Source of the DNA: Enterococcus_C asini_A
GTDB taxonomy: Bacteria; Bacillota; Bacilli; Lactobacillales; Enterococcaceae
Assembly (NCBI RefSeq): GCF_031928785.1
Contig: NZ_JARQAL010000004.1
Reading direction: 5' to 3' (one strand)
DNA: 64,000 bases
In this document: piece by piece, positions 25,491-34,388 of the stretch
How the letters are laid out: the number at the start of each line of letters is the position of its first letter
Numbering within the stretch: position 1 is the first letter of the stretch
Made by a program: the position numbers and the translations under genes
Notes under the pieces: model-generated
The model's database searches: none
What the model saw: the letters and a program-made list of their open reading frames with translations, nothing else
Told to the model about the DNA's origin: nothing

Positions 25491-26852
25491 GTGAAAATCG
25501 TGATTTTAGGTGCTGGAAAAGTGGGCGTAACTTTGACCTCTCAACTGATGGAAGAAGACCATGATCTGTTGGTGATTGATCGTGAGGCAGATAAGTTGGA
25601 TCGTTTGGTGGATCGCTACGATGTGTTAGGAATTGTGGGGAACGGAGCGACTTTTAAAGTTTTGGAAGAAGCTCAAGTGGAAAGCTGTGATATTTTTATT
25701 GCAGTGACAGACTCGGATGAATTAAATCTTTTAGCCGGTTTGTTGGCCAAGCGATTAGGGGCTAAAGACTGTATTGTGCGAGTGCGTAATCCCGAGTATT
25801 TGGGCCAACGCGATTTTATGAAGGAAACCATGGGACTGTCTATGATTGTGAATCCTGAATTGGAAGCGGCCTTTGAGATTCGACGGATGCTCTTATTCCC
25901 GGCGGCAGTGAAAGTGGATACTTTTGTCAACGGTCGCATTGAACTAGCAGAGTTTCGAGTGACAGGAACAAGTTTATTAGTAGGACTACCGTTAAAGCGT
26001 TTATCCACGGTTTCAAAGGCCAAGGTCTTGATTTGTGCTATTAATCATCAGGGGGAGATTTTAATCCCTGATGGTAATGCAGTGTTGCAAGAAAATGATC
26101 GCATTTATGTGGTGGGGCAGCACAATAAGCTAGTGCGTTTCTGCCAGGATATTCGTTTGTTTGAGCAAAAGATCCGTCGGGTAATGATTGTAGGTGGTGG
26201 ACGCATTGCCTATTATTTAGCTACTCAATTGGCAGAACTCGGCTTAGGAGTAAAAATTATTGAAAAACAGCCAAAGCGAGCTCGGGAGTTGTCGGAACAT
26301 TTTCCCCACTTGACGGTGATTCAATCCGATGGCAGTGATGAAGTGATCTTAGAAGAAGAGGGCCTGGCACGCATGGATGCTTTCGTGGCCTTGACTGGTT
26401 TGGATGAGGAAAACATCGTTATGTCTTTGTATGCCAAACAGCAAAAGGTAAAAAAAACCATTGCCAAAGTGACTCGTATGGATTTCGCGGAGGTGTTAGA
26501 GCAGTTGGCCATTGATAGTGTAGTTTCGCCAAAACGAATCGTGGCTAATCAACTTTTAAGCTATGTGCGGGCGAAAAATCTTCCTGATGAAAGCTCTGGA
26601 GTTAAAAGAATGTACAAATTAATCCAAGATCAAGTGGAAGCTTTGGAGTTTGTAGTCACTGAACACACTAGCTTTAAAAATCAGCCGTTAAAAAACGTGG
26701 ATACTAAAGATAATTTGCTAATTGCCGCCATCTCTCGGAATAAGCAAAGCTTAGTGCCAGATGGGGAAACGGTCATTCGCCCAGGAGACCACGTGGTTAT
26801 TGTAGCTAAAGATCAAAAAATCCAATCTTTGGAAATGATTCTAAAAGGATAA
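25491..26852 (+). CDS. trkA: Trk potassium uptake system regulatory protein TrkA
   Basis: Cytosolic nucleotide-binding gating subunit for the TrkH K+ channel/transporter. About 453 residues with two RCK_N Rossmann modules (GAGKVGVTL at the N-terminus and VGGGRIAYYL near 230), each followed by an RCK_C domain. The start is the GTG at 25491 after AGGAG; upstream in-frame codons are leader, because the Rossmann strand must begin at KIVILGAG. trkH follows eight bases later, so they form an operon. A palindrome precedes the ribosome binding site. Confidence 0.95.
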   Translation: MKIVILGAGKVGVTLTSQLMEEDHDLLVIDREADKLDRLVDRYDVLGIVGNGATFKVLEEAQVESCDIFIAVTDSDELNLLAGLLAKRLGAKDCIVRVRNPEYLGQRDFMKETMGLSMIVNPELEAAFEIRRMLLFPAAVKVDTFVNGRIELAEFRVTGTSLLVGLPLKRLSTVSKAKVLICAINHQGEILIPDGNAVLQENDRIYVVGQHNKLVRFCQDIRLFEQKIRRVMIVGGGRIAYYLATQLAELGLGVKIIEKQPKRARELSEHFPHLTVIQSDGSDEVILEEEGLARMDAFVALTGLDEENIVMSLYAKQQKVKKTIAKVTRMDFAEVLEQLAIDSVVSPKRIVANQLLSYVRAKNLPDESSGVKRMYKLIQDQVEALEFVVTEHTSFKNQPLKNVDTKDNLLIAAISRNKQSLVPDGETVIRPGDHVVIVAKDQKIQSLEMILKG

Positions 26853-26860
26853 CGAGGAAT

Positions 26861-28300
26861 ATGAACAAAAAAATGGTTGTTTACCTTATGGGGAAGATCT
26901 TGCAGTCGGCAGGGGTGCTATTGTTATTGCCGGCAGTAGTCTCCTGGTTATATCACGAAACACTTACGGGAATTTATGCTGGTGTTGGCGGGGGATTATT
27001 GGTCGTCGGGACATTACTTAGTTGGCGCCTGCCAAAAAACAAGGGTATCTTAATTAAAGAAGGTTTGTTTATTGTGGGGCTTAGCTGGTTTTTGCTGTCG
27101 GTATTTGGGGCCTTGCCGCTAGTTTTATCGGGGGAAATACCTAGATTTGCGGATGCCTTTTTTGAAATTGTTTCCGGTTTTACTACCACTGGAGCTACGG
27201 TATTACCTGATATTGATAGCTTGAGTCGCGCTAGTTTATTTTGGCGTAGCTTTACTCATTGGGTTGGGGGCATGGGGATTTTAGTTTTTACGGTGGCTTT
27301 TATTCCCTTGGTTTCCGGTCGTACCATGCATATTTTAAAGGCGGAAATGCCAGGACCGATTGTGGACAAGCTGGCTTCCAAGACGAAAGTTGCTGCGCAA
27401 ATTTTGTATTTGCTCTATGCGGCCTTATCAGTTTTGCAAATGGTTTTGTTGGTAATTGGCGGGATGCCTTTTTTTGATAGTTTACTAAACACCTTTGCTA
27501 CAGCTGGCACGGGAGGATTTACCATGAACAATGCGGGGATTATTGGGTATCACAGTGCTTATATCGAAGGAGTGCTAACGGTCTTTATGATCCTTTTCGG
27601 GGTAAATTTCAGTCTTTTGTACTTAGTGGCAATTGGCCGAGGGCGCACTGTCTTAAAAAATGAAGAGTTTCGTTGGTATTTAGGGATTATTGCAGTAGCA
27701 GTGGTGATGATTACCGCGAGTATCATGAAATTGTATGGCTCGCTGGGGACAGCTTTTCGCTATGCGGTCTTTCAAGTAGCTTCTATTATTACTACTACGG
27801 GCTTTGTGACTGCTGATTATGATCAATGGCCAATGTTTAGTCAGACAATTTTATTGTTGTTGATGTTTATCGGGGCTAGTGCGGGTTCTACCGGGGGCGG
27901 AATCAAAGTGTCGCGGATTGTGATGGTGGCAAAAAGTGGTGTTAAGGAAATTAAGCGTATGCTCCATCCTCATGGAGTGATTACCGTGGATTTTGAAGGG
28001 GTGCCGGTTAAGGCTAAGACCTTGAACAATATTCACAGCTATTTATTTTTGTATGCTCTAGTATTTTGTGGGGCGCTGTTAGTACTCTCCTTAGAAAATT
28101 TGGATTTTCACACGGCATTTTCGGCAGTGGCTACAACTATTAATAATGTGGGGCCGGGCTTTAATCAAGTGGGGCCTATGAAAAATTTTGGCGGTTTAAC
28201 TGACTTGTCCAAATACACATTATCTTTTACCATGTTAGCAGGACGTTTAGAAATCTTTCCAGTGCTGCTGTTGTTTTCAAAATATTTTTGGCAAGAATAA
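26861..28300 (+). CDS. trkH: TrkH-family potassium uptake protein
   Basis: Membrane-embedded K+ translocating subunit, 479 residues with about ten transmembrane segments and four P-loop repeats carrying selectivity-filter glycines (for example SGFTTTGATV, FATAGTGGFT, IITTTGFVTAD, TTINNVGPGF). It works with TrkA, encoded directly upstream. AACGAGGA ribosome binding site; a strong terminator follows. Confidence 0.95.
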   Translation: MNKKMVVYLMGKILQSAGVLLLLPAVVSWLYHETLTGIYAGVGGGLLVVGTLLSWRLPKNKGILIKEGLFIVGLSWFLLSVFGALPLVLSGEIPRFADAFFEIVSGFTTTGATVLPDIDSLSRASLFWRSFTHWVGGMGILVFTVAFIPLVSGRTMHILKAEMPGPIVDKLASKTKVAAQILYLLYAALSVLQMVLLVIGGMPFFDSLLNTFATAGTGGFTMNNAGIIGYHSAYIEGVLTVFMILFGVNFSLLYLVAIGRGRTVLKNEEFRWYLGIIAVAVVMITASIMKLYGSLGTAFRYAVFQVASIITTTGFVTADYDQWPMFSQTILLLLMFIGASAGSTGGGIKVSRIVMVAKSGVKEIKRMLHPHGVITVDFEGVPVKAKTLNNIHSYLFLYALVFCGALLVLSLENLDFHTAFSAVATTINNVGPGFNQVGPMKNFGGLTDLSKYTLSFTMLAGRLEIFPVLLLFSKYFWQE

Positions 28301-28313
28301 TTTTAACGATAAA

Positions 28314-28366
28314 AAACAAGAGCGAGCATTCCTTTGTAAACAGAAGGAATGCTCGCTCTTGTTTTA
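28314..28366. terminator. Strong bidirectional terminator between trkH and the nitroreductase gene
   Basis: An almost uninterrupted 20-bp stem (AACAAGAGCGAGCATTCCTT and its complement) with A-run and T-run on opposite sides, between convergent genes. Confidence 0.95.
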
Positions 28367-28373
28367 GCTTTGC

Positions 28374-29096
28374 TTATTTTAACAACTTTTGTTTTTTCAA
28401 AAAGGCATCGATTTTGCCGTTGGGTTCAGTGCTGTAGACATCTAAGAATTTCTTAGTCCAATCTTTAGTTTCCCGCTTTTCTGCAAATTTCTTCATGGTA
28501 AGATCGTAGTCTTCGATTAAAGCGTAGTCGTAGTCTTGGTAAGTATCGTAGTGCACCACGGCTTTTTCTGGTAGTCGGGGTTTGATTTTCATCTCCACAA
28601 TTGGTTTGCCGATCGTGAGCCCGGCTAATGGGAAAACGTAATCAGGTAAGTTTAAGAGTTTGGCCACTTGGTCAATTTCATTCCGAATGCCGCCGACAAC
28701 GACGCTAGCAAGACCTAAAGCTTCAGTGGCAACTACGGCGTTTTCCAAGGCGAAAGCCGCGTCAGCTGTGGCAACTAATAAGGGATCAACACTTTCTCCC
28801 ACATGGTAAGGAGTACTGTGTTTTTCTGCGACTTTTTGAGTGCGTTTCAAATCGGCTAAAAAGACTAAAAAGACTGAGCTATCTTTAATATGAGGATTGT
28901 TTGGGGTTAATTCCACCAATTTTTGACGGATAGTAAGGTCACGGATGACGATAATGCTGTAAAGCTGACCGTTCATCCAAGTGGGAGCTTGGCGGGCGCT
29001 GTCCAAAATGGCTTGCAATTCTGTTTCGGATAACTGATAGTTTTTATCAAATTGGCGATAAGTGCGGTGATTTTGCAATTGATTAATAGTCTTCAT
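28374..29096 (-). CDS. Nitroreductase-family FMN oxidoreductase
   Basis: An FMN-dependent NAD(P)H oxidoreductase of the NfsA/NfrA-like group; the physiological substrate is unknown. 240 residues. N-terminal HRTYRQF (FMN phosphate site), SARQAPTWMN, and a Gly-rich GLASVVVGGIRNE segment for the flavin. A C-terminal extension rich in charged residues is normal for the NfsA type. AGGAG nine bases before the ATG. It starts three bases after the mocR stop, so it is co-transcribed with that regulator. Confidence 0.9.
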   Translation of the reverse strand: MKTINQLQNHRTYRQFDKNYQLSETELQAILDSARQAPTWMNGQLYSIIVIRDLTIRQKLVELTPNNPHIKDSSVFLVFLADLKRTQKVAEKHSTPYHVGESVDPLLVATADAAFALENAVVATEALGLASVVVGGIRNEIDQVAKLLNLPDYVFPLAGLTIGKPIVEMKIKPRLPEKAVVHYDTYQDYDYALIEDYDLTMKKFAEKRETKDWTKKFLDVYSTEPNGKIDAFLKKQKLLK

Positions 29097-29099
29097 AAA

Positions 29100-30524
29100 T
29101 TACTTGCTCCTTTTTAATTTCTCAGTGATCGTGGCAAAACGCTGGCAAAAGTCTGGCAGCTGATGGTTTTCTAAACGGGTATAATTAATTCTCATAGACA
29201 TTATATCATTGCTAAAAAGAAAAGCAGGAGCTACCAACAGCTTTTCTGTAAAAAACAGTTCCCAGTCTTTGCGGGTCAAAGGCTGGTGTTTCCAAGTCAG
29301 CCATGTGTATAAGCCACCTTTAATCTGTCGCAGTTGCCAATCTTTTCTTGCTGGTTGCAACGCTTGGGTAAAGTGTTCGGCTCGTTGCTGCAATTCCGCA
29401 AGCAAGCAACTGTGAGTGCTCTCGTAGACTTTTGAACGCAAAGCACTATTTGCCAATAGTTGCGGAAAAATATTGGTTTCTGCATCCATCCGTTGTTTTG
29501 CGTTGGCCAGACTAGCAATCAGTGAGGTGGGACCTAAAAGCCAGCCGATTTTAATGGAAGGACCAAAGAGTTTAGACAAGGAACCGAGATAAATCACCTG
29601 GTTGCTGGCTAAGGTTTTTAATTTGGGCAAAGGGTCGCTGAAGTCCAATTCTCCAAAAACGTCGTCCTCGATTATAGGGATGTAGTGTTTCTGACACACG
29701 CTAATGACAGCTTTGCGCCTTGCTAAACTCATTAAGCGACCGGTGGGGTTTTGAAAAGTAGGGTTGAGATAGAGAAAACGAATCTTTTTTTGAATGATCG
29801 CCCGTTCCAGTGCTTCGGGTAAAATACCTTCTTCGTCACAAGCTACCCCAACTAATGTAATGCCGGCAGATTGAAACAGAGGTAACGCGAAAAGAAAGGA
29901 GGGTTCTTCTGTAGCAATGCTTTCTCCTGGGCTTAACAACGTCTGCAAGATTAAGGAGATTCCTTGTGAGGAGCCAGAGGTAATCAACAGGTCTTGTCCT
30001 TTAAGATCCAAGTTGAAATTGATTGTTAGTTGCTGGAGAATTTGTTCTTTTAAAGGTAAATAACCAGTAGCGCTTAAACTACTTTCCGCTTGGCGAATGG
30101 TTTCCCAACGCATGGCAGGAAAACTGAAGTCGGGAATCAAACTGGGGGGCAATTCACCGGTATAGAGATCCAGACTATCCGGTTGCCCCTTTTCTTGATT
30201 TAAAGTAGTCAAATAAGGATCCGGGGTGAAGTGGGCTTGACGTAAAAGCTGTTGCCATTGATATTGAGGAGCTAAGCGACTGCCCCAGCGTCCTTTCGCT
30301 ACATTTGTGCCACTACCTTGGCGTCGGGTAATCCAGCCGAGACTGACTAACTCATCTAATGCGTGGTTTACCGTGGAGCGGTTAACACCGTAAAGCTTTG
30401 CCAGTTCTCGTTCTGGAGGTAGTTTGTCTCCGGGAGCCAATTGGCCGGCTTGGATTAAATCGATTACTTGATTAATGATTTGTTGAAACAAAGGCTCGTT
30501 ACTACTGCGATCTATTTGCCACAT
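29100..30524 (-). CDS. MocR-type regulator (GntR helix-turn-helix fused to aminotransferase-like domain)
   Basis: 474 residues. The N-terminal GntR winged helix-turn-helix is at 1-75 (PPERELAKLYGVNRSTVNHALDE is the recognition region). A fold-type I aminotransferase domain follows, with NPTFQNPTG, EDDVFGELDF (cofactor Asp) and the PLP-binding Lys318 in LGSLSKLFG. It is divergent from pdxK and the ECF S-component, an arrangement typical of PdxR, the PLP-sensing regulator of vitamin B6 genes. I infer PdxR function from this. AGGAG ribosome binding site; the downstream nitroreductase shares the transcript. A PdxR or GabR label cannot be separated by sequence alone. Confidence 0.88.
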   Translation of the reverse strand: MWQIDRSSNEPLFQQIINQVIDLIQAGQLAPGDKLPPERELAKLYGVNRSTVNHALDELVSLGWITRRQGSGTNVAKGRWGSRLAPQYQWQQLLRQAHFTPDPYLTTLNQEKGQPDSLDLYTGELPPSLIPDFSFPAMRWETIRQAESSLSATGYLPLKEQILQQLTINFNLDLKGQDLLITSGSSQGISLILQTLLSPGESIATEEPSFLFALPLFQSAGITLVGVACDEEGILPEALERAIIQKKIRFLYLNPTFQNPTGRLMSLARRKAVISVCQKHYIPIIEDDVFGELDFSDPLPKLKTLASNQVIYLGSLSKLFGPSIKIGWLLGPTSLIASLANAKQRMDAETNIFPQLLANSALRSKVYESTHSCLLAELQQRAEHFTQALQPARKDWQLRQIKGGLYTWLTWKHQPLTRKDWELFFTEKLLVAPAFLFSNDIMSMRINYTRLENHQLPDFCQRFATITEKLKRSK

Positions 30525-30558
30525 AAGCGACTCCTTTCTTTAAATCGTCAGAAAATTG

Positions 30559-30620
30559 AATTGGTTGGTTCTAAAATAAACCAATTGGCTGTTTCCGTCA
30601 AGGTGATTCCCACGTATACT
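30559..30620. promoter_or_regulatory. mocR promoter and probable operator in the mocR-pdxK intergenic region
   Basis: On the minus strand TTGACG (30601-30596) and TATTTT (30578-30573) are 17 bases apart, giving a mocR promoter. An inverted repeat AATTGGTT (30559-30566) / AACCAATT (30579-30586) brackets the -10, so autoregulation is likely. On the plus strand TATACT (30615-30620) has only a poor -35 (TTTCCG), as expected if the regulator activates pdxK. Protein binding is inferred. Confidence 0.6.
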
Positions 30621-30686
30621 CAGTAGTAATAAATGAAGATGTCCAGTCTTAAGTTGGGCATCGTTTTCTAGATAAGGGGTGCTTTC

Positions 30687-31511
30687 ATGAAAAAAGTATT
30701 AACCATTGCAGGTTCGGATTCCACAGGAGGAGCGGGACTACAAGCGGATTTAAAAACCTTTCAAGAATACGGAGTCTTTGGTTTTTCCAGTTTGACTTCG
30801 GTGGTAACCATGGATCCAGAATCAGGCTGGTCTCATGAAGTTACAGAAATACCGGTTGATTTATTGGAAAAGCAGTTGATTTCTGTTTTTGCCGGAGGAC
30901 CGGTAGCTGCTTTAAAAACGGGAATGATGGGAAATGAAGCCAATATTGCTTTAGCAAGTGAATACATTACGAAATTTCCAGAAACAAAAGTGGTAATTGA
31001 TCCAGTGATTGCCTGCAAAGGAACGGCTCAGATCTTGCAACCGAAAAGTGTGGCGGCCATTAAAGAATACCTCTTGCCTCAAGCATTAGTCGTAACGCCT
31101 AATTTAGTAGAAGCGGGGATTCTTTCAGAACTTGGCGATTTAACTTCGGTAGCCGATATGAAAAAAGCGGCAACGGCCATTTATCAACAAGGAGCCAAAA
31201 ATGTAGTCATTAAAGGAGGTCATCGGCTTGGCAGTGAAAAAGCGGTGGACTTGCTTTACGATGGTAACGACTTCTTACTATTAGAAAATGAACTCTATCA
31301 AACGGATCGAAACCACGGGGCTGGCTGTACCTTTGCGGCTGCAATTACCGCAGGACTGGCAAAAGGCTTATCTGTAGTGGCAGCTGTTTCATTGGCGAAA
31401 GATTTCGTAGCGGTGGCCATTAAAAATGGTGTAGAAGTTAATCCTTATGTGGGTCATGTTTGGCACGGGGCATACAATGCCGCGGAACATCGCATTACCC
31501 CAGAAAAATAG
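30687..31511 (+). CDS. pdxK: Pyridoxine/pyridoxal kinase (ThiD-like PdxK)
   Basis: Phosphorylates vitamin B6 vitamers, producing PLP precursors in salvage. 274 residues of the ribokinase/HMP-kinase fold: TIAGSDSTGGAGLQADLKTF at the N-terminus, VIDPVIACKG, TPNLVEA, and the anion-hole motif NHGAGCTFAAA with the catalytic Asp replaced by the NHGAGC type seen in Bacillus PdxK. The C-terminus (NPYVGHVWHGA) also resembles PdxK more than ThiD. The neighbouring MocR regulator and S-component support a B6 role; HMP kinase activity is the alternative. Confidence 0.85.
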   Translation: MKKVLTIAGSDSTGGAGLQADLKTFQEYGVFGFSSLTSVVTMDPESGWSHEVTEIPVDLLEKQLISVFAGGPVAALKTGMMGNEANIALASEYITKFPETKVVIDPVIACKGTAQILQPKSVAAIKEYLLPQALVVTPNLVEAGILSELGDLTSVADMKKAATAIYQQGAKNVVIKGGHRLGSEKAVDLLYDGNDFLLLENELYQTDRNHGAGCTFAAAITAGLAKGLSVVAAVSLAKDFVAVAIKNGVEVNPYVGHVWHGAYNAAEHRITPEK

Positions 31512-31557
31512 CCGGTGCTACGACAAGCTTCTCATTATAATAGAAGGAAGTGTTCCC

Positions 31558-32106
31558 ATGAAAAAATCAGTTAGCATTCAAAGTATTGTCCTAGTAGCCT
31601 TGTTTACTGCTTTGACGGTAATTGGTACCACTATAAAAATTCCTCTGCCTACTGGGGCTTTTGTCCATTTAGGCAATGCAGTTTTATTATTGTCAGTTTT
31701 ACTATTAGGTTATTTTAAAGGTTCTCTGGCAGGGGGCTTAGGTTTTTTCATCTTTGATATGATGAACGGCTATGCCACAGAAGCGCCTTATTTCATTTTA
31801 GAAAGTTTTATCGTGGGCGCAGCGGCATATGGGGCTTTTGTCTTCTTTAAAAAACGTCCTACCCATATTTGGCAAGTGATTGTCATTGGTATTTGCACGG
31901 GAATTGCCAAATTAGTTATGACCCAGATAAAAAATACAGTCATGAATTTAATTGCCGGCGCTAGTTTTGCTCCAGCATTCGGCGGGGCATTGGCGAAGCT
32001 TCCTGCGACGGTGATCAATGTTACATTGACGGTTTTAATCGTAGCGGTGGTGTATTTCCCGTTAAAAGCGGCCATGGATCGTACTTTTCGTAAGGAATTT
32101 ATCTAA
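31558..32106 (+). CDS. pdxU: ECF transporter S component, probably for vitamin B6
   Basis: A 182-residue hydrophobic protein with about six membrane segments and an N-terminal ALFTALTVIGT motif like other ECF substrate-specific subunits. The ATG follows AGAAGGAAG by nine bases; the frame also runs upstream into pdxK, but those codons lack a start signal. It is 46 bases after pdxK and terminates at a hairpin. The substrate is inferred from linkage to pdxK and the MocR regulator (PdxU-type). The shared EcfA1-EcfA2-EcfT module is encoded elsewhere in this window. Confidence 0.8.
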   Translation: MKKSVSIQSIVLVALFTALTVIGTTIKIPLPTGAFVHLGNAVLLLSVLLLGYFKGSLAGGLGFFIFDMMNGYATEAPYFILESFIVGAAAYGAFVFFKKRPTHIWQVIVIGICTGIAKLVMTQIKNTVMNLIAGASFAPAFGGALAKLPATVINVTLTVLIVAVVYFPLKAAMDRTFRKEFI

Positions 32107-32119
32107 AATAGTAGCAATC

Positions 32120-32150
32120 AGAAAAATCCGTTTAGCGACGGATTTTTTTA
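32120..32150 (+). terminator. Terminator after the ECF S component
   Basis: AAAAATCCGT / ACGGATTTTT stem with a continuing T-run, separating the B6 locus from the S10 operon promoter. Confidence 0.88.
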
Positions 32151-32249
32151 TGCCCAAGATTTTCTTCTTTAGAAAAAGCTAACTTCGTTGTAATGAAACC
32201 CCTTACCAAGAAAAATCACTAGAAACCTTGTAAAATCAATGAAAAAAAC

Positions 32250-32278
32250 TTGCCATCAAGGTTGGAATGTAATATAAT
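32250..32278 (+). promoter_or_regulatory. S10 operon promoter
   Basis: TTGCCA and TATAAT are 17 bases apart, about 170 bases upstream of rpsJ. This is the probable main promoter for the ribosomal cluster that follows. Confidence 0.88.
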
Positions 32279-32283
32279 CAGAA

Positions 32284-32450
32284 AGGTGCTGTTTGCGGAG
32301 ACGCGAAAAGCACTGGTGGAATAAGGTTTTATTTCGCCGGCTGTGAAACGAGAGGTTGCGACACGCCCGGAAGCTTTGCCACGGAAGGGCGAGTTGGAAA
32401 TTTTCGTGGAGCCATGTCTACTTTTTAAAATAGGCGAAGGAGGGAAAACA
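32284..32450 (+). ncRNA. Structured leader of the S10 operon
   Basis: A GC-rich, roughly 165-base untranslated leader with recognisable pairings: GTGCT (32286) with AGCAC (32309) and CGCCC (32364) with GGGCG (32387). No ribosome binding site with a sensible reading frame occurs before rpsJ. Leaders of this kind can mediate feedback by a ribosomal protein (L4 in E. coli; other proteins in other phyla). Which protein acts here is not known from sequence. Confidence 0.55.
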
Positions 32451-32759
32451 ATGGCAAAACAAAAAATTCGTATCCGATTAAAAGCGTATGAACACCGTAT
32501 TTTAGACCAATCCGCGGACAAGATCGTTGAAACGGCAAAGAGAACTGGGGCTTCTGTGTCAGGTCCAATTCCATTGCCAACTGAACGCAGCTTGTACACT
32601 GTTATCCGCGCGACTCATAAATACAAAGATTCTCGCGAACAATTCGAAATGCGTACTCACAAACGTCTAATCGACATTGTGAATCCTACACCAAAAACAG
32701 TTGATGCTTTGATGAAGCTTGACTTACCAAGCGGTGTAAACATTGAAATCAAACTATAA
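32451..32759 (+). CDS. rpsJ: 30S ribosomal protein S10
   Basis: Head protein of the 30S subunit and a partner of NusB in antitermination. 102 residues starting MAKQKIRIRLKAYEH, the expected size. The ATG at 32451 follows GAAGGAGGG; the longer in-frame extension upstream is structured leader, not protein. First gene of the S10-spc-alpha cluster. Confidence 0.99.
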   Translation: MAKQKIRIRLKAYEHRILDQSADKIVETAKRTGASVSGPIPLPTERSLYTVIRATHKYKDSREQFEMRTHKRLIDIVNPTPKTVDALMKLDLPSGVNIEIKL

Positions 32760-32784
32760 TTATTAAAAAGATGGAGGTGTAATC

Positions 32785-33414
32785 ATGACCAAAGGAATCT
32801 TAGGGAAAAAAGTGGGAATGACTCAAATCTTCACTGAATCTGGCGAATTGATCCCTGTAACAGTTGTCGAAGCTACGCCAAACGTAGTTCTTCAATTGAA
32901 AACTGTCGAAAACGATGGTTACTCAGCAGTTCAAGTCGGTTACCAAGATATGCGTGAAGTTTTGTCTAACAAACCTGCGAAAGGTCATGTTGCAAAAGCA
33001 AACACGGCTCCTAAGCGCTTCATTCGCGAATTCAAGAATGTCGAGCTTGAGGGCTTAGAAGTTGGATCAGAAATCAAAGTTGACGTATTCGCTGCAGGCG
33101 ATGTCGTTGATGTTACAGGGACTTCAAAAGGTAAAGGATTCCAAGGCGTTATCAAACGTCACGGACAAAGCCGCGGCCCAATGGCTCACGGTTCTCGTTA
33201 CCACCGTCGTCCTGGTTCAATGGGTCCAGTAGCACCTAACCGGGTCTTCAAAAACAAACACTTGGCTGGTCGTATGGGCGGCAACCGTGTAACAATGCAA
33301 AATCTTGAAATTGTTCGGGTTGATGCTGAACGTAACGTTATCTTGATTAAAGGTAATGTACCAGGCGCGAAAAAATCATTGATTACCATTAAATCCGCTG
33401 TTAAAGCAAAATAA
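32785..33414 (+). CDS. rplC: 50S ribosomal protein L3
   Basis: Assembly-initiator protein of the large subunit near the peptidyl-transferase centre. 209 residues, beginning MTKGILGKKVGMTQIF with the characteristic HGSRYHRRPGSMG loop around residues 130-145. Ribosome binding site ATGGAGGTG; follows rpsJ by 25 bases. Confidence 0.99.
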   Translation: MTKGILGKKVGMTQIFTESGELIPVTVVEATPNVVLQLKTVENDGYSAVQVGYQDMREVLSNKPAKGHVAKANTAPKRFIREFKNVELEGLEVGSEIKVDVFAAGDVVDVTGTSKGKGFQGVIKRHGQSRGPMAHGSRYHRRPGSMGPVAPNRVFKNKHLAGRMGGNRVTMQNLEIVRVDAERNVILIKGNVPGAKKSLITIKSAVKAK

Positions 33415-33439
33415 ACGAGACGGAAGGAGGAACTAAGGA

Positions 33440-34063
33440 ATGCCTAACGTAGCATTATTCAAACAAGATGGAAGCCAAAACGGCGAAATCACATTGAAAG
33501 AAGAAATCTTCGGAATCGAACCTAATGAATCAGTTGTCTATGATGCAATCATCATGCAACGCGCTTCATTGCGTCAAGGCTCACACGCGGTTAAAAACCG
33601 TAGTGCAGTATCCGGTGGTGGCCGTAAACCATGGCGCCAAAAAGGTACTGGCCGTGCCCGTCAAGGTTCAATCCGTTCACCACAATGGCGCGGAGGTGGC
33701 GTAGTCTTCGGACCAACACCACGTTCTTACAGCTACAAATTGCCTAAGAAAGTTCGTCGCCTAGCAATGAAATCTGTATTGTCAGAAAAAGTTGCTGCAA
33801 ATAACTTGGTTGCGGTTGATGCTTTAAGCTTCGACGCTCCAAAAACTAAAGAATTCAAACAAGTGCTTGCTAACCTAGCAATCGACAGCAAAGTCTTAGT
33901 TGTTGTAGAAGCTGACAACGATTTTGCTACATTGTCTGCTCGTAACTTGCCAAACGTAACTGTTGTTCCTGCTAACAACATCAGCGTTCTTGACATTGTT
34001 TCTAGCGATAAAATGTTAGCAACTCAAACTGCTCTTACTCAGATCGAGGAGGTGCTTGCATAA
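33440..34063 (+). CDS. rplD: 50S ribosomal protein L4
   Basis: Lines the peptide exit tunnel; in some bacteria it also represses its own operon. 207 residues, with the conserved extended loop KPWRQKGTGRARQGSIRSPQ at about 65-85 (macrolide-relevant; no deletion or insertion seen). Its stop overlaps the rplW ATG (TAATG), so the two are translationally coupled. Confidence 0.99.
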   Translation: MPNVALFKQDGSQNGEITLKEEIFGIEPNESVVYDAIIMQRASLRQGSHAVKNRSAVSGGGRKPWRQKGTGRARQGSIRSPQWRGGGVVFGPTPRSYSYKLPKKVRRLAMKSVLSEKVAANNLVAVDALSFDAPKTKEFKQVLANLAIDSKVLVVVEADNDFATLSARNLPNVTVVPANNISVLDIVSSDKMLATQTALTQIEEVLA

Positions 34064-34353
34064 TGAACTTACTAGACGTTATCAAACGCCCAGTGATCAC
34101 TGAAAAATCCATGCTTGCTATGGACGAAAAGAAATACACTTTTGAAGTGGACACTCGCGCAAACAAAACTTTAGTAAAACAAGCTGTTGAAGCAGCTTTT
34201 GATGGTGTCAAAGTTGCCAATGTGAACATCATCAACGTGCGTCCTAAATTCAAACGCATGGGTAAATATGCTGGTTACACTAAAAAACGTCGGAAAGCAA
34301 TCGTGGTTTTGACCGCTGATTCTAAAGACATTCAATTATTCGACGCTGAATAA
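34063..34353 (+). CDS. rplW: 50S ribosomal protein L23
   Basis: Sits at the tunnel exit and docks trigger factor and SRP. 96 residues, beginning MNLLDVIKRPVITEKSM. Overlaps the rplD stop by one base; ribosome binding site GAGGAGG lies inside rplD. Confidence 0.99.
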   Translation: MNLLDVIKRPVITEKSMLAMDEKKYTFEVDTRANKTLVKQAVEAAFDGVKVANVNIINVRPKFKRMGKYAGYTKKRRKAIVVLTADSKDIQLFDAE

Positions 34354-34388
34354 AGCGTCCCAAATTAAACCATAGGAGGGAAACAGAC

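Noticed and set aside
32343..32450. Upstream in-frame extension of rpsJ
   Set aside because: S10 length and start are invariant (about 102 residues), and the extension is the structured leader.
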